Shown here: piece by piece, positions 9,427-18,752 of the stretch
How positions within the stretch are numbered: position 1 is the first letter of the stretch
Layout: each line of letters starts with the position of its first letter
Origin: an uncultured Sphingomonas sp.
GTDB taxonomy: Bacteria; Pseudomonadota; Alphaproteobacteria; Sphingomonadales; Sphingomonadaceae
Direction: 5' to 3'
Assembly (NCBI GenBank): GCA_913776045.1
Contig: CAJYOI010000056.1
Coordinates: forward strand, 1-36,266
DNA: 36,266 bases
Translations under genes and position numbers: made by a program
Notes under the pieces: model-generated
The model's input: only the letters and a program-made list of their open reading frames with translations
The model's database searches: none
Told to the model about the DNA's origin: nothing

Positions 9427-12219
9427 ATGCGGAAGCAGTTGTTTGTCGGCGTGGCCTTTGCTGCGCTCCTGATCCCGGGTGCGTCCTATGCCCAGTCGAC
9501 CGGTTCGACCGAAACCGACGAAGCGGCGGGTGAAGTCGTCGTTCGCGGCCAGCGTGCGGCGGGCGTCGGCGGCATCGACATTCCTGACACCGCAAAGAAC
9601 AAGCAGGTTCTGGGCCAGGAATTTATCGCGCGTCAGACGCCGGGCCAGACGGTCAACGACATCATCAACCAGCTGCCGGGTGTTAGCTTCCAGAACAACG
9701 ATCCGTTCGGCTCGGCCGGCGGTACGCTGACGATCCGCGGCTTCGACGGCAGCCGCATCAGCCAGACGTTCGACGGCATCCCGCTGAACGACACCGGCAA
9801 CTACGCGATCTATTCGAACCAGCAGCTCGACCCGGAATTGATCGAGCAGGTCAATGTGAACCTGGGTTCGACCGATCCCGACTCGCCCACCGCATCGGCG
9901 TCGGGCTCGACCGTCAACTATCGTACGCTGATCCCCACCGATGACTTCGGTGCGCGCCTGGTCGGCTCGGTCGGCGACTACAGCTTCTTCCGCATCTTCG
10001 GCATGATCAACACCGGCACGCTGACCTCGTTCGGCACCAAGGCGTGGGTCGCGGCATCGCGCGCCAGCAACGATGTCGTGTTCAACAACTTCGGTGAGAT
10101 CAACAAGCAGCAGTACAACGCCAAGATCTATCAGCCGATCGGTTCGGGCCGCGACTTCATCTCGATCTCGGGCCATTACAACCAGAACCGCAACAACTTC
10201 TTCGGTTCGGCCCCGCTACGTCTCGACAGCAACATCTTCTCGCAGAACACCACGACGGGCGGCGCGACGACGACCAACCCGATCCTGGTGACCGGCGCCG
10301 TTCGTAACCCGGGCACGGGTTCGACCAACCGCTTCCCGATCAGCCGCGACGAACTGCCGTACAACATCGTGCGCTGCCAGACGGACACCCCGCAGGCAGG
10401 CGTCGCTGACACGCCGTTCATCGTCAACGATCCGACGGCGTCGAACAACGGCCAGGCCTGCGGCGCCAGCTTCGACGAGCGTTTCAACCCGTCGAATACC
10501 GGCAACATCCGCATCAATTCGCGCTTCACGCTGGCCGATGGCCTGACGCTCTACGTCGACCCGAGCTACCAGTACACCAAGGCGAATGGTGGCGGCACCG
10601 TCACCGGTCGTGAAGGTGGCTTCACCCGCACCGCGTCGGGCGTGCTGCAGGCGATCACGACCCCGCAGTACGGCTTCTTCGGCGGTCAGTACTACACCGG
10701 CCGCGACCTGAATGGCGACGGCGACCTGCTCGACCAGGTGACGGTGCTTGCGCCCAGCCAGACGCAGACCCGCCGCTATGGCCTGATCTCGTCGCTGCGC
10801 TACGACTTCGCGCAGGGCCAGAGCGTCCGCTTCGGCTACACCCGCGATTACGGCATCCACCGTCAGACCGGCGAGCTGGGCTTCCTGCAGGCGAACGGCC
10901 AGCCGTTCGACGTCTTCCCGGTCAACGACGGCATCAAGGCGGTCAACGGCACCACCGTCGAGCGTCGCAACCGCAAGTCGCGCGCGATCCTGGACCAGGG
11001 CTTCGCACAGTATATCGGCGACTTCTTCAACGGCGACCTGCGTGTCGAGGCTTCGGTCACCGGCAAGTGGTTCCAGCGCAAGCTGCAGAACTTCTGCTTC
11101 GTCACCGCCGCCAACGGTAACCTGGACTGCTTGGGTGAAGGCGCGTCGGACGCGTCAATTGCCGCTTATGCAGCGGCCAGCCCGTACGCGGTGACCGTCA
11201 CCAACGGCATCCCGACGGTGACCGGCTACGCGCCGCCGCAGTCGCGCACTTACAAGTATGACAAAATCCTGCCGGCCGGCGGCCTGACGTACCGCGTCAC
11301 CGATGGCTTCAGCGTCTTCGCCAACTATTCGAAACAGATCCAGGTCCCGGGCACGGACAACCTGTACCAGGCCTTCTTCTTTCCGCAGGACACCCGCGCG
11401 GGTAACCCGGTGCCGGAAACCACCGACAACTTCGACGCCGGCCTGCGCTACACCAGCAGCCGCGTCCAGGCGTCGCTCGGCCCCTGGTATACCCGCTTCG
11501 ACAACCGTCTGGCGGGTGCCTACGACATCGACACCCAGCAGACGATCTATCGCAACCTGGGCCGCGTCGATAAGTACGGCATCGACGGCAGCATCGCCTA
11601 TCGTCCGATCAACCAGCTGCTGTTCTACGTCTATGGGTCGTACCTGAAGTCGGAGATCAAGACGAACGTCGAGATCGGCCGCTGCCCGACGACGCTGACC
11701 ACCGCCAACACGACGATCAACTGCACCACGGCCGGTGCGCCGATCCTGGCGCAGACCGCGGGCAAGCGGGAATCGGGTGCCCCGGTCTATACCTTCGGTG
11801 GCCGCATCCAGGCTTCGCTGGGTCCGGTGGAGCTTGGCGCGCAGGCGAAGCGTACGGGTCCGCGCTACATCAACGACCAGAACATCGCGAACTATGCCTG
11901 CACCTCGGCGCTGGTGAACCTGATCTGTCCGACGACGGCGAACACTCCGGCGACCTACACCGGCACGCGTGGTTTCGAAGTCGCGACCTATGGTGCGAAG
12001 ACCCCGGCCTACACGGTCGTCGACTTCGACGCCCGCGTGAACCTCGACTGGCTCGGCTGGAACAACCCGAAGACCTATCTGCAGCTGAACGTCGTCAACG
12101 CGTTCAACAAGCTGTATGTCGGTGGCTTCAACGGCGGTCAGACCGTTCCGACCAACATCGTGAACGCGCAGATCGGCAGCCCGCGCGCGTTCATCGCGTC
12201 GCTGAACGTCGGCTTCTAA
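9427..12219 (+). CDS. TonB-dependent outer-membrane receptor
   Basis: A 930-residue TBDR that would import a large or scarce substrate through the outer membrane with TonB energy. The signal peptide MRKQLFVGVAFAALLIPGAS ends at SYAQ. The plug domain follows (about 35-160, GEVVVRGQRA, VNDIINQLPGVSFQNNDPFG, LTIRGFDGSRISQTFDGIPL), then the 22-stranded barrel. It ends FIASLNVGF with the aromatic C-terminus needed for Bam insertion. The gene uses GC-ending optimal codons very evenly, which suggests high expression. The 162-base leader contains GAGCATCATGCTC, a short hairpin, but no promoter I trust. The substrate is unknown; the adjacent LytS/LytTR pair could be its regulator. A double hairpin terminates the transcript. 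Confidence 0.95.
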   Translation: MRKQLFVGVAFAALLIPGASYAQSTGSTETDEAAGEVVVRGQRAAGVGGIDIPDTAKNKQVLGQEFIARQTPGQTVNDIINQLPGVSFQNNDPFGSAGGTLTIRGFDGSRISQTFDGIPLNDTGNYAIYSNQQLDPELIEQVNVNLGSTDPDSPTASASGSTVNYRTLIPTDDFGARLVGSVGDYSFFRIFGMINTGTLTSFGTKAWVAASRASNDVVFNNFGEINKQQYNAKIYQPIGSGRDFISISGHYNQNRNNFFGSAPLRLDSNIFSQNTTTGGATTTNPILVTGAVRNPGTGSTNRFPISRDELPYNIVRCQTDTPQAGVADTPFIVNDPTASNNGQACGASFDERFNPSNTGNIRINSRFTLADGLTLYVDPSYQYTKANGGGTVTGREGGFTRTASGVLQAITTPQYGFFGGQYYTGRDLNGDGDLLDQVTVLAPSQTQTRRYGLISSLRYDFAQGQSVRFGYTRDYGIHRQTGELGFLQANGQPFDVFPVNDGIKAVNGTTVERRNRKSRAILDQGFAQYIGDFFNGDLRVEASVTGKWFQRKLQNFCFVTAANGNLDCLGEGASDASIAAYAAASPYAVTVTNGIPTVTGYAPPQSRTYKYDKILPAGGLTYRVTDGFSVFANYSKQIQVPGTDNLYQAFFFPQDTRAGNPVPETTDNFDAGLRYTSSRVQASLGPWYTRFDNRLAGAYDIDTQQTIYRNLGRVDKYGIDGSIAYRPINQLLFYVYGSYLKSEIKTNVEIGRCPTTLTTANTTINCTTAGAPILAQTAGKRESGAPVYTFGGRIQASLGPVELGAQAKRTGPRYINDQNIANYACTSALVNLICPTTANTPATYTGTRGFEVATYGAKTPAYTVVDFDARVNLDWLGWNNPKTYLQLNVVNAFNKLYVGGFNGGQTVPTNIVNAQIGSPRAFIASLNVGF

Positions 12220-12222
12220 GCG

Positions 12223-12292
12223 CGACGGCCCAGGCCTGAAGAAACAGGGCCGTCGTCTGACCCGCAAGGGCAGGCGGCGGCCCTTTTCTTTG
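12223..12292 (+). terminator. Tandem hairpin terminator after the TBDR gene
   Basis: CGACGGCCC at 12223-12231 pairs perfectly with GGGCCGTCG at 12247-12255. A second hairpin pairs AAGGGC 12266-12271 with GCCCTT 12280-12285 and runs into TTCTTT. The position directly after the TAA supports a terminator that separates the receptor from the kinase gene. Confidence 0.7.
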
Positions 12293-12325
12293 CGCGTCGT
12301 GCGACGAACCGTTACAGGGCGGGGC

Positions 12326-13438
12326 GTGCAGCAGCCGACGATCCTGTCCCGCCCCTTCTTCGAACAGAAAAGCCGCGCCTTCTGGATGCTCCAGGCCGCC
12401 GGCTGGTCGGGGTACCTGCTGCTGCGCGTCGTGGTGGCGGCGTCGAACAGCGTGTCGGTGGAGGGCTATCCGCCGATCTTCATCGAAGCGATCGTCGGCT
12501 ATTGCCTGACGCTGCTGCTCTCGACGCTCTATGGCTATTATCGTCGCCTGCCGCGCTGGCGGGCGATCGTGCTGACGGTCGCGACGCTGCTCATCGCGAC
12601 GCTCGTCTATTCCGTCATCCAGGCGTTCAACGTCAGTTTCCTGCGCCCCGGCCTCGCGCGCGGGGCGGATGCGGGGATCAGCTGGGCGTTGGTCATCGGA
12701 TCGAGCTTCATCCCCTTCACCGTGCTGACCGGCTGGACGTCGCTCTACTTCGGTATCAACTGGTATCTGATCGTCGAGGAACAGGTCGACCGGATGCAGA
12801 TGCTGGAGAGCGAGGCGTCGTCGGCACAGCTCGCGATGCTGCGCTATCAGCTCAACCCGCATTTCCTGTTTAACACGCTCAATTCGATTTCGACTTTGGT
12901 CCTGCTGAAGGAAACGCAGCGCGCGAACGCGATGCTCAGCCGGCTGTCAGCCTTCCTGCGCTACACACTGGCCAACGAACCGACCGCGCACGTCACCGTC
13001 GTCCAGGAGATCGAGACGCTGAAACTGTATCTCGACATCGAGAAGATGCGGTTCGAAAAGCGCCTGCGCACCAATTTTGAGATCGATCCCGCGGTCGAAC
13101 GCGCGCGGCTGCCCTCGCTGCTGCTCCAGCCGTTGGTCGAAAACGCGATCAAATATGCGGTCACGCCCAAGGAGGAAGGGGCCGACATCTCGGTCACCGC
13201 TCAACTCGCCGCCGAACGCGTTCGCATCACCGTGTCGGACACCGGCCCCGGCTTGAACGGATCACCGAAGCGGCCAAGCCTGTCCACCGGGGTCGGCCTT
13301 GCGAACATTCGCGAGCGGCTGGCGCAGGCGTACGGCCCCGACCACCGCTTCGAAATCCGGGCTCTTCCCGAGGGCGGCTTTTCTGTCGTGATCGAGATAC
13401 CATATCAACTGGAGGGACCGGCACGCGAGGCAGGGTAA
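12326..13438 (+). CDS. LytS-type membrane sensor histidine kinase
   Basis: A 370-residue kinase of the His_kinase/LytS class. About four hydrophobic segments lie between residues 20 and 150 (QAAGWSGYLLLRVVVAA, IVGYCLTLLLSTLYGYY, IVLTVATLLIATLVYSVIQA, WALVIGSSFIPFTVLTGW). The phosphorylation site is LNPHFLFNTLNSIS with His at about residue 179. The ATPase has the N-box LLQPLVENAIKYAV, DTGPGL and GVGLANIRERL. GTG at 12326 is the preferred start, with AGGGCGGGG just upstream; an in-frame TTG at 12290 lies in the terminator. It is followed 67 bases later by a LytTR regulator, an apparent two-component pair. The signal sensed is unknown. Confidence 0.92.
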   Translation: MQQPTILSRPFFEQKSRAFWMLQAAGWSGYLLLRVVVAASNSVSVEGYPPIFIEAIVGYCLTLLLSTLYGYYRRLPRWRAIVLTVATLLIATLVYSVIQAFNVSFLRPGLARGADAGISWALVIGSSFIPFTVLTGWTSLYFGINWYLIVEEQVDRMQMLESEASSAQLAMLRYQLNPHFLFNTLNSISTLVLLKETQRANAMLSRLSAFLRYTLANEPTAHVTVVQEIETLKLYLDIEKMRFEKRLRTNFEIDPAVERARLPSLLLQPLVENAIKYAVTPKEEGADISVTAQLAAERVRITVSDTGPGLNGSPKRPSLSTGVGLANIRERLAQAYGPDHRFEIRALPEGGFSVVIEIPYQLEGPAREAG

Positions 13439-13505
13439 GGCACGACAACGGGGAACCGATCAGGGGGCACTGACGATTTTTCCGCATGACGAAAGACCAC
13501 GACGC

Positions 13506-14309
13506 ATGACCATCCGCACCATCCTCGTCGATGACGAGCCGTTGGCAATCCAGGGCCTAGAACTCCGCCTGCAGGAATTCGACGATGTCGAGATCATCGA
13601 CAAGTGCCAGAACGGGCGCGAGGCGATCAGCGCGATCAAGACCCACAAGCCCGACCTGGTTTTCCTCGACATCCAGATGCCGGGCTTCGACGGTTTCTCG
13701 GTCATCCAGGGGCTGATGGAAGTCGAACCGCCGCTGTTCGTGTTCGTGACCGCCTACAGCGACCACGCGCTGAAGGCGTTCGAGGCGCAGGCGGTCGATT
13801 ATCTGATGAAGCCGGTCGACGAAGCCCGCCTGGCCGACACGCTCGACCGCGTCCGCCAGCGGCTCAGTGAAAAGCGCGGCCAGGCCGAGGTGGAAAAGCT
13901 GAAGGAAGTGTTGGCCGAAGTCGCGCCCGATTCGGTCGATGCGATGGGTGACACCGGCGGCGGCGAACCGGCGTCGAACCGCTTCGAGAAGCTCATCAAC
14001 ATCAAGGATCGCGGCAAGATTTTCCGCGTCGACGTGGACACGATCGAGGTCGTCGAGGCGGCGGGCGATTACATGTGCATCAAGACCGGCGACAACACGC
14101 TGATCCTGCGCCAGACGATGAAGGATCTGGAAAAGCGCCTCGACCCGCGCCGATTCCAGCGCGTACACCGCTCGACGATCGTCAATCTGGACCTGGTGCG
14201 GCAGGTGAAGCCGCATACCAATGGCGAATGCTTCCTGGTGCTCGAATCAGGTGGGCAGGTGAAGGTGTCGCGCAGTTACCGGGACGTGGTGGCGCGGTTC
14301 GTTCATTGA
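13506..14309 (+). CDS. LytTR-family response regulator
   Basis: A 267-residue regulator. The receiver domain (1-120) has the acidic pair DDEP, phosphoacceptor Asp55 in VFLDIQMPGFDGF, the conserved Thr/Ser in VFVTAYSDHA and Lys in DYLMKPVDE. After a linker (about 125-160) comes a LytTR DNA-binding domain (KLINIKDRGKIFRVDVDTIE, AAGDYMCIKT, RFQRVHRSTIVNLDLVRQV). LytTR proteins bind short direct repeats upstream of targets. It is the natural partner of the preceding kinase, and the adjacent TBDR is a plausible target, which is inference from position only. Confidence 0.94.
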   Translation: MTIRTILVDDEPLAIQGLELRLQEFDDVEIIDKCQNGREAISAIKTHKPDLVFLDIQMPGFDGFSVIQGLMEVEPPLFVFVTAYSDHALKAFEAQAVDYLMKPVDEARLADTLDRVRQRLSEKRGQAEVEKLKEVLAEVAPDSVDAMGDTGGGEPASNRFEKLINIKDRGKIFRVDVDTIEVVEAAGDYMCIKTGDNTLILRQTMKDLEKRLDPRRFQRVHRSTIVNLDLVRQVKPHTNGECFLVLESGGQVKVSRSYRDVVARFVH

Positions 14310-14367
14310 ACCTTTCCCGGTTCCCCCATCGAAACCGACGGTTGCGGAATTCGGGAGGAGGAACAGG

Positions 14368-14383
14368 TTTCGCTGTAGCGAAA
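14368..14383. repeat. Short palindrome in the convergent gap between the response regulator and the oxidoreductase operon
   Basis: TTTCGCTGTAGCGAAA is a 16-base palindrome with a two-base centre. As RNA it would form a six-pair hairpin with a TGTA loop. It lies between two convergent genes and could act as a weak bidirectional terminator. The rest of the 182-base gap shows nothing notable. Confidence 0.35.
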
Positions 14384-14491
14384 TTCGTTGGTCGGCACGA
14401 TCGACGTCGCGGCCAAACTGACTGCCGAGACCTGTCTCCTCCGTGTCGGTCGATTCCACGGGGCGAGACGACTACGCCCGTGCCAGAGCCG

Positions 14492-16648
14492 CTACAGCAG
14501 CGCCTCCACTCGGAATGGCATTTCGCGCAGCCGCTTGCCGGTGGCGTGATACACCGCGTTGGCTACCGCCGCCGCGCAACCGGTCATCGCGACTTCACCC
14601 AGTCCCTTGGCGCCAAGCGCATTGAACCGATCGTCAGGCCGGTCCACGAAGCCGACGTCGATCTCCCCGATGTCGGCATTCACCGCGACGACGTAATCGG
14701 CCAGGTCGTTGTTCAGCCAGCCACCGTAGCGCGGATCCACCTCGGTCGCTTCGCGCAGGCAGGCGCTGATCCCCCACACCACGCCGCCGCGAACCTGGCT
14801 GGCGGCGGTGCGCGGCGAGATGACGCGGCCGCAGTCGGCGACGCTGACGACGCGGGGCACGCGGATGCGGCGGGTATGCGGTTCGACATGCACCTCGACG
14901 AAATGTGCGATGTAGCTGAAGCTGGTGAAGTCGGGATAGGCCGGGCCGGACACTGCCATCCCGCCTTGGCGCAGCGCGGCGACCTGTTTCTCGCCCTGGC
15001 TGGGACCGGTCGTCGTCACCTCGACCTGAACCGAGGGACGACGAATGCTGGCGAGCTGCCGGTGGAGGGTGCCGGAGGGCGTGCGCCCCGCCAGCAGCTC
15101 GACCATTGCCGCCTTCAGCTTGGCCGCGGCGCCCTGTGCGGCAGTCACAGCACTTGCCGTACCCCAGGATCCCGCCGTCACATGCTGCGGCGCGACCGAC
15201 GTGTCGCCGATCGCGATTTCCAGCCCCGCCGGATCAATCGCGAGCTCGCGCACCAGCACCTGCTCGATCGTCGACCGGATGCCCTGGCCCATCTCATGCC
15301 CTGCCGCGGCGAAGCGCGTCCTGCCGTCGGCGCTGACCTTCAGCGTTGCAATCGTCGGGTGGACGATCGCCGGATAGGCACCGCAGCCAACGCCCCAACC
15401 GACCTGGGTGCCATCGGCGCGCACCATCTGTCCGGATGCGAGCGGTCGCCCCTCCCAGCCGAAGCGCCGTGCACCCTCCGTCAGGCACTCGTGCAGGAAA
15501 TGGGTGGAGAAGGGCTTGTCGTCGATCGGATCGCGCGTCGCGCGGTGCTTCAGGCGAAAGGCGAGGGGATCGACGCCCAACTTCACCGCCAGTTCGTCGA
15601 CCGCGCTGTCGAAGGCGAAGGAGGACGGATGCGGCGTCGGCGCGCGCATGTAACCGGGTGCCTGCGTGTCGATCCGGATGTTAGCCGCGGTGCCCGAATA
15701 GTCGGCGATGCCGTACATCATCGGCGGCGATTCGTGATAATCGGGGGGAAACTGTCCTGCGCGCGATTGCTGCTGGTCGGCGTCGTAGCGGACTGCGATC
15801 ATGCGGCCCTCGTCATCCGCACCGATCTCGATCCGGTGACGGTTGAGCGGGCGGAAGGTCGCGTTGTGAAAGATCTGCCCGCGCGGCACGACCAGCTTCA
15901 CCGGCCGCCCGGTCAGCATGGCGGCGCGCGCGACGAGCGCGGTCTGGCGCTGCGGCCCGCCCTTCTGCCCGAAGCCGCCGCCGACCTGCGGGCTTTTTAC
16001 CACGACCTGTTCAGGCGTCAGGCGCAGCGTGCGCATCAGCGCCCCCTTCACCATGTTCGACCCTTGCGTGCCCTCGTAGACGGTCAGCACGCCGCCCGCC
16101 CACACCGCGGTGGTCGACAGCATCTCGATCGGATTATGATGCTGAGCGGGGCTGATATACTCCGCCTTGTGTCGGGTGACGGCGCGCGCCATCGCCGCGG
16201 CCGCATCGCCGCCCTTGGTCGGCGCAACGGGCTGGGTCACCGCGCCCTTGTCGTCGATCGTCGCGGTGAACTCGGGCGCGACGGCGTAGCTCGCGCGGAT
16301 CGCCTCCGCACCCTCGATTGCGGCTTCCAGGCTCTCAGCGACGACGAGGGCCACCGGCTGGCCGCGATAGGCGATGTCGGTTGTGATCGTCGGGGGCGGC
16401 GGCGGGCCGCCGGGGCCGCCGGCGGGCGGCGGCGGGAAGTCGCTGGCGGTCAGCACTCGCACTACACCCGGCACGGCCATCGCCGCGTCGGTCGACAGCG
16501 CGGTGACCGTACCCTTGGCGATCGTCGCGGGTACCTGCATCGCATAGAGCAGGCCCGGTAGCGCGACGTCGGCGGCATAGGACGCGCGGCCCAACACCTT
16601 TTCCCGCGCGTCGACTCGCGGTCGGTTGGGGAAGGGGGCGCTCGTCAT
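14492..16648 (-). CDS. paoC: Molybdenum-binding large subunit of a PaoABC-like aldehyde oxidoreductase
   Basis: The 718-residue catalytic subunit of the xanthine oxidase family, holding the molybdenum cofactor. It starts MTSAPFPNRPRVDAREKVLG, the usual N-terminus of the PaoC/YagR type. It contains VKSPQVGGGFGQKGG (cofactor loop), RAPTPHPSSFAFDSAVDELA, GQGIRSTIEQVLVRELAID and the catalytic Glu in AKGLGEVAMTG at about residue 685. The length matches E. coli PaoC (about 730). The ATG overlaps the end of the FAD-subunit gene by four bases. PaoABC enzymes oxidise a broad range of aromatic aldehydes in the periplasm; the substrate here is not readable. A glycine/proline loop at about residues 70-90 (PPPPAGGPGGPPPPP) is unusually low in complexity. 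Confidence 0.9.
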   Translation of the reverse strand: MTSAPFPNRPRVDAREKVLGRASYAADVALPGLLYAMQVPATIAKGTVTALSTDAAMAVPGVVRVLTASDFPPPPAGGPGGPPPPPTITTDIAYRGQPVALVVAESLEAAIEGAEAIRASYAVAPEFTATIDDKGAVTQPVAPTKGGDAAAAMARAVTRHKAEYISPAQHHNPIEMLSTTAVWAGGVLTVYEGTQGSNMVKGALMRTLRLTPEQVVVKSPQVGGGFGQKGGPQRQTALVARAAMLTGRPVKLVVPRGQIFHNATFRPLNRHRIEIGADDEGRMIAVRYDADQQQSRAGQFPPDYHESPPMMYGIADYSGTAANIRIDTQAPGYMRAPTPHPSSFAFDSAVDELAVKLGVDPLAFRLKHRATRDPIDDKPFSTHFLHECLTEGARRFGWEGRPLASGQMVRADGTQVGWGVGCGAYPAIVHPTIATLKVSADGRTRFAAAGHEMGQGIRSTIEQVLVRELAIDPAGLEIAIGDTSVAPQHVTAGSWGTASAVTAAQGAAAKLKAAMVELLAGRTPSGTLHRQLASIRRPSVQVEVTTTGPSQGEKQVAALRQGGMAVSGPAYPDFTSFSYIAHFVEVHVEPHTRRIRVPRVVSVADCGRVISPRTAASQVRGGVVWGISACLREATEVDPRYGGWLNNDLADYVVAVNADIGEIDVGFVDRPDDRFNALGAKGLGEVAMTGCAAAVANAVYHATGKRLREMPFRVEALL

Positions 16649-17664
16649 GCCTTGGTCCTTTCCGCCGCGATCATCAGCGCATCCGCGACGACCCGCGCGG
16701 CCAAATCGATCTTGAAGCGGTTGTGCTTGCCCGCGACCGCGCCGGTCAGCGCGGCGTGGCCTGCCGTTGCTGCGCTCTGTCGGGTCAGACGCTGCCCGGC
16801 GAGCGCGTTTTCCGCTGCCGTTGCGCGCCACGGCTTCGTCGCGATACCGCCGAGCGCGATGCGGGCTTGGGCGACGACGTCGCCTTCCATCTCCAGCGCA
16901 ACCGCGGCGGAGGCGAGCGCGAAGGCGTAGCTCTCGCGGTCGCGGATCTTGTGATAGGCCGACCGCCGCCCGGCGCGCGTCTTCGGCACCACGATCGCGG
17001 TGACGATCTCGTCGGGCGCCAGCGTGAATTCCAGCTGCGGCGTGCTGCCGGGCAGGCGGTAGAGCTGGGCGACCGGCAGTGACCGCGTGCCTTGGCTGCC
17101 CAAGACCTCGACATAAGCATCCAGAGCGACCAGTGCGACCGGCCAGTCGCCCGGCGATACCGCGGTACAGTCCGCGCTCGCGCCCAGCACCGCCTGTCCG
17201 CGATCGAGCCCGCCGATTGCCGCACAGCCCGAGCCCGGCGCGCGCTTGTTGCACGGATAGGTCGTGCCCGCCGACGTGCCGCCCGCGCCGTTGCGGAAAT
17301 ACAGGCAGCGCGTTCGCTGGAAAAGGTTGCCGCCGACCGTTGCCATGTTGCGCAGCTGCTGCGATGCGGCCTTGCTGAGCGAGTCCGCCAGCACCGGGTA
17401 GTCGCGCAGCACGGTACGATCCACCGCCACCGCGCTCATCGGCGCCAATGCCCCGAAGCGCAGCCGGTCGCCTCCGGTTTCGATGCGGTCGAGCCCGTCC
17501 ATCGCGGTCACGTCGATCAGATGCGCCGGCCGCTCGATATCGAGCTTCATCAGGTCGTACAGCGTCGTGCCGCCGGCGATGTAGCGCGCCCCGGTGCCCG
17601 CTGCGGTAAAGGCGGCGACGGCGGCTTGCGGACTGGCGGCGCGGGCGTAGGTGAAGCGGCGCAT
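16645..17664 (-). CDS. paoB: FAD/4Fe-4S subunit of a PaoABC-like aldehyde oxidoreductase
   Basis: This 339-residue medium subunit passes electrons from the Fe-S subunit side to FAD. FAD-binding motifs are YIAGGTTLYDLMKLD near residues 28-43 and MATVGGNLFQRTRCLYFRN. Four cysteines follow in the order RCLYF, YPCNK, SGCAAIGG and SADCTAV. This arrangement is the extra [4Fe-4S] site that distinguishes PaoB from ordinary xanthine dehydrogenase FAD subunits. The C-terminal CO-dehydrogenase flavoprotein domain is present (RDRESYAFALASAAVALE). The ATG at 17664 overlaps the stop of the small subunit by one base, so translation is coupled. Confidence 0.9.
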   Translation of the reverse strand: MRRFTYARAASPQAAVAAFTAAGTGARYIAGGTTLYDLMKLDIERPAHLIDVTAMDGLDRIETGGDRLRFGALAPMSAVAVDRTVLRDYPVLADSLSKAASQQLRNMATVGGNLFQRTRCLYFRNGAGGTSAGTTYPCNKRAPGSGCAAIGGLDRGQAVLGASADCTAVSPGDWPVALVALDAYVEVLGSQGTRSLPVAQLYRLPGSTPQLEFTLAPDEIVTAIVVPKTRAGRRSAYHKIRDRESYAFALASAAVALEMEGDVVAQARIALGGIATKPWRATAAENALAGQRLTRQSAATAGHAALTGAVAGKHNRFKIDLAARVVADALMIAAERTKA

Positions 17665-18284
17665 CAGACCCGCCGCCCCTTCTGCGCAACGTCCTCGATC
17701 GCCGCGACGATGCCGACATAGGCGCCGCAGCGGCAGATATTGCCGCTCATATATTCGCGAATCGTCGCGCGGTCGGTGGCATTGCCTTCGCGAACGCAGG
17801 CGACCGCGGCCATGATCTGGCCCGGCGTGCAATAGCCGCATTGAAGCGCGTCATGGTCGATGAACGCCTGTTGCATCGGGTGCAGCGCGTCGCCGTCGGA
17901 CAATCCCTCGATCGTCGTGACGCTGCGTCCGTCGAGCTTGGCGGCGAGCGTCAGGCACGACGCGACACGGTGGCCATCGACATGGACGGTGCAGGCGCCA
18001 CACTGACCATGGTCGCAGCCCTTCTTCGCGCCCGTCAGCCCCAGTCGTTCGCGCAGCAGGTCGAGCAGCGAGGTGCGCGGATCGATAGCGACCGGCGTCG
18101 CGCGACCGTTGATGACGGGGGTGATGCCGATCGTAGGGCCGGATACGGGCGAGATCCGGGGAGCGGCCATTGCGGCGTCCTGGTCGAGCAACGCGAAAGC
18201 GGACGCTACGGCCGCTGCGCCGCCCAACGTCGTTCGTCGCGTAACGCCGGGCGTATCGACTGCGCCTGATCCGTCGTCGCCCAT
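17664..18284 (-). CDS. paoA: 2Fe-2S small subunit of a PaoABC-like aldehyde oxidoreductase, with Tat-type leader
   Basis: The 206-residue iron-sulfur subunit has a plant-ferredoxin cluster (GCDHGQCGACTV) and a second [2Fe-2S] domain (QCGYCTPGQI and NICRCGAYVGIVAAI). The N-terminus carries a twin arginine in VTRRTTLGGAAAVASAFALL, consistent with Tat export of the folded heterotrimer, as for E. coli PaoA. The start is ATG 18284, with GGGAGG eight bases upstream; longer frames upstream are noise. It is the first gene of the paoABC-like operon. The 210-base gap upstream holds a small CGTAGT/ACTACG stem at about 18410-18430 and otherwise nothing I can name. Confidence 0.92.
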   Translation of the reverse strand: MGDDGSGAVDTPGVTRRTTLGGAAAVASAFALLDQDAAMAAPRISPVSGPTIGITPVINGRATPVAIDPRTSLLDLLRERLGLTGAKKGCDHGQCGACTVHVDGHRVASCLTLAAKLDGRSVTTIEGLSDGDALHPMQQAFIDHDALQCGYCTPGQIMAAVACVREGNATDRATIREYMSGNICRCGAYVGIVAAIEDVAQKGRRV

Positions 18285-18494
18285 CTCGCCATCCTCCCGT
18301 CGCTGCCCGGCGGGGCATGACGGGTCCATCGTTCCCGATGTCGGCTGGGTTGGCAAGGGACGGTTGCATCGTCTTGGAATTGTTGACGGACTTCGCTTCG
18401 GGCGACCGCGTAGTGCTGAGGTACTACGGGACGGGCTAGGCGACGGCCGGCCCTTCGCTATCACCGTGCCGCCGGCGGAGGGCTGGCGAAGCGG

Positions 18495-18752
18495 ATGACG
18501 ATGATGAAGCGCGCCCCGATCTGCGGCCTAGCGGTCCTGTCCCTCGCGGCGGCCTCGCCCCCCAAACGGCTATATCTCGACCCGCACAGCGCGATGATTA
18601 GGACGGCGGCACGACTGTGGGGCGTCGCGCGGGCCGATGCGGCGGTGCTGTCGGCGGCGTGGTTCACCGGGGGGGGGGGCGATCGAGATACGGTCGCGCG
18701 TCGACCATCTGGTCAGCCGAGGGGCGGCGGCTGAGATGCCGGTGCTGGTCGC
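18495..18752 (+). pseudogene. Glycoside hydrolase family 6 (beta-1,4-glucanase) N-terminal remnant
   Basis: GH6 enzymes cleave cellulose-type beta-1,4-glucans. The frame from ATG 18495 gives a secretion signal (MKRAPICGLAVLSLAAA), then RLYLDPHSAMIRTAARLWG and AAWFTGG, which match the GH6 N-terminus. An 11-G tract at 18669-18679 shifts the frame: with ten Gs it would continue AIEIRSRVDHLVSRG ... EMPVLVAY, the start of the GH6 catalytic core. The homology then stops abruptly at about 18750, where DNA of a reversed LacI gene begins. About 80 of some 300 residues remain, without the catalytic acids, so it is dead. A GGAGGG site precedes the ATG. Confidence 0.75.

Noticed and set aside
14361-14388. 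EcfG-type promoter suggested by GGAAC and CGTT
   Set aside because: The two boxes are 21 bases apart instead of 16-17, and no gene starts downstream in that direction.
14075-16561. 828-codon open frame on the plus strand
   Set aside because: It is antisense to the PaoC-like gene, whose cofactor motifs and operon overlaps are clear.
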